Origin: Nocardiopsis sp. NRRL B-16309
Lineage (GTDB): Bacteria > Actinomycetota > Actinomycetes > Streptosporangiales > Streptosporangiaceae
Direction: 5' to 3'
NCBI RefSeq assembly: GCF_001279585.1
Contig: NZ_LGEC01000103.1
Location: 1 to 64,000, forward strand
DNA: 64,000 bases
The translations under genes and the position numbers were made by a program. Numbering within the stretch: position 1 is the stretch's first letter; each line of letters begins with the position of its first letter. Shown piece after piece: positions 62,845 through 64,000 of this stretch. Under the pieces are notes generated by a model that worked only from the letters and a program-made list of their open reading frames with translations, did no database searches and was not told the origin of the DNA.

Positions 62845-64000
62845 ATGACGCATTACAAGAGCAACCTGCGCGACATCGAGTTCAACCTCTTCGAACTCTT
62901 CAACCGCCAGGACGTACTGGGCAAGGGCCCCTTCCAGGAGCTCGACGAGGAGACGGCACGGACCATCCTCGGCGAGGTCAACCGCCTGGCCACGGGCGTC
63001 GTCGCCGAGTCCTTCGAGGACGCCGACCGCAACCCGCCGGTCTTCGACCCCAAGACCAACACCGTCACCGTCCCCGAGAGCCTGAAGAAGTCCTACCAGG
63101 CCTACATGGACGCCGGCTGGTACAACCTCGACCTCCCCCCCGAGCTGGACGGCCTGGGCGCCCCCCGCTCCCTGGTGTGGTCCGCCGCCGAGCTCGTCCT
63201 CGGCTCGAACCCCGCCGTCCACATGTACTCCGCCGGCCCGGGCTTCGCGAGCATCCTGTACTCCGAGGGCAACGAGAAGCAGAAGGAGTTCGCCAAGCTC
63301 GCCATCGAGCGCGGCTGGGGCGCCACCATGGTCCTGACCGAGCCGGACGCCGGCTCGGACGTCGGCGCGGGCCGCACCAAGGCCACCGACCAGGGCGACG
63401 GCACCTGGCACATCGAGGGCGTGAAGCGCTTCATCACCTCGGCCGAGCACGACATGAGCGAGAACATCTTCCACCTGGTGCTGGCGCGCCCCGAGGGCGC
63501 CGGCCCCGGTACCAAGGGCCTCTCGCTCTACCTGGTCCCCAAGTACCTGGTCAACGAGGACGGTTCGCTCGGTGAGCGCAACGGCGCCTACGTGACCAAC
63601 GTCGAGCACAAGATGGGCCTCAAGGCCTCCACCACGTGCGAGCTGACCTTCGGCGACAAGCACCCCGCCATCGGCTACCTCGTCGGCGACAAGCACGACG
63701 GCATCCGCCAGATGTTCCTCATCATCGAGTACGCGCGGATGATGGTCGGGACGAAGGCGATCGCCACCCTCTCCACCGGCTACCTCAACGCGCTGGAGTA
63801 CGCCAAGGAGCGGGTCCAGGGCAACGACCTGGCCGGGGAGAAGGACTCCCCCAAGGTCACCATCACCCACCACCCGGACGTGCGCCGCAGCCTCATGACG
63901 CAGAAGGCCTACGTCGAGGCCATGCGCTCGCTGGTGCTCTACACCGCCACCCAGCAGGACGCGATCCAGATCGCCAAGGACGCCGGTGAGGACGTCACCG
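62845..64000 (+). CDS. Acyl-CoA dehydrogenase (FadE5-like), partial
   Basis: A flavoprotein oxidising acyl-CoA in beta-oxidation, truncated by the window end after 385 codons without a stop. It starts MTHYKSNLRDIEFNLFELFNRQDVLG, the N-terminal signature of long (about 600-residue) actinobacterial acyl-CoA dehydrogenases such as mycobacterial FadE5. FAD/substrate-binding region GATMVLTEPDAGSDVGAGRTKA and GVKRFITSAEHDM are intact, and LIIEYARMMVGTKAIATLSTGYLNALEYAKERVQG follows. GGAG precedes ATG 62845. Two TTACT-type operators in its promoter are shared with the EtfD-like gene, its probable electron acceptor through ETF. Confidence 0.95.
   Translation, partial: MTHYKSNLRDIEFNLFELFNRQDVLGKGPFQELDEETARTILGEVNRLATGVVAESFEDADRNPPVFDPKTNTVTVPESLKKSYQAYMDAGWYNLDLPPELDGLGAPRSLVWSAAELVLGSNPAVHMYSAGPGFASILYSEGNEKQKEFAKLAIERGWGATMVLTEPDAGSDVGAGRTKATDQGDGTWHIEGVKRFITSAEHDMSENIFHLVLARPEGAGPGTKGLSLYLVPKYLVNEDGSLGERNGAYVTNVEHKMGLKASTTCELTFGDKHPAIGYLVGDKHDGIRQMFLIIEYARMMVGTKAIATLSTGYLNALEYAKERVQGNDLAGEKDSPKVTITHHPDVRRSLMTQKAYVEAMRSLVLYTATQQDAIQIAKDAGEDVT

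Overview
The window is about 72-73% G+C, with long G/C-ending codons, frequent GTG starts, several leaderless promoters and an actinobacterial gene set (MutAB/MeaB, HspR-controlled dnaK operon, DivIVA-type coiled-coil protein, ECF42 sigma factor, Uma2 protein). A secreted cutinase very like those of Thermobifida/Nocardiopsis points to a filamentous actinomycete of the Nocardiopsaceae, probably Nocardiopsis. It reads as ordinary chromosome: no tRNA, rRNA, phage, transposase or CRISPR array was seen. Coordinates were read by eye; start codons were chosen from ribosome-binding sites, frame and family length.

Layout. 1-8.2 kb: small membrane and acetyltransferase genes, a GH31 alpha-glycosidase with its LacI regulator (two matching palindromic operators), two membrane proteins, an alpha/beta hydrolase, a methyltransferase and a STAS anti-anti-sigma factor. 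8.5-14 kb: methylmalonyl-CoA mutase operon mutA-mutB-meaB. 14-24.5 kb: lipoproteins, a YigZ protein, a secreted PET-hydrolase-like cutinase, a DASS (SLC13) carboxylate transporter, a SufR-like regulator, a DUF3291 protein, a Cu-SOD-like lipoprotein, and DUF6412-YidC with a structured leader. 24.6-34.9 kb: D-aminoacylase, methyltransferase, a TetR/MFS divergent pair, a DivIVA-like protein, a gamma-carbonic anhydrase and small actinobacterial proteins. 35-39.2 kb: ABC transporter with a histidine kinase but no adjacent response regulator. 39.3-41.5 kb: an EtfD-type membrane Fe-S oxidoreductase. 41.9-49.1 kb: heat-shock cluster dnaK-grpE-dnaJ-hspR-clpB with two HAIR operators. 49.3-52.7 kb: Uma2, a nucleotide-sugar-type reductase, and an ECF42 sigma factor with its DGPF partner. 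53-61 kb: a YqiJ-like membrane protein, a YqiK-like flotillin and a 1674-residue MoxR-like AAA+ ATPase. 61.1-64 kb: a SUFU-domain protein, a zinc-ribbon protein and the start of an acyl-CoA dehydrogenase.

How parts connect. MutAB/MeaB, the EtfD-like oxidoreductase and the acyl-CoA dehydrogenase belong to fatty/organic acid catabolism. The last two share a TTACT-N4-AGTAA promoter motif although they lie 21 kb apart, suggesting one TetR-type regulon. The cutinase and GH31 enzyme provide polymer and oligosaccharide breakdown; the DASS transporter carries a CRP-like site. The most intriguing unit is the YqiJ-flotillin-giant AAA+ cassette, which looks like a membrane-remodelling or stress machine of unknown mechanism. 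A short GC-rich element appears to have inserted in frame into a methyltransferase, in tandem at the MutA C-terminus, and in one intergenic region.
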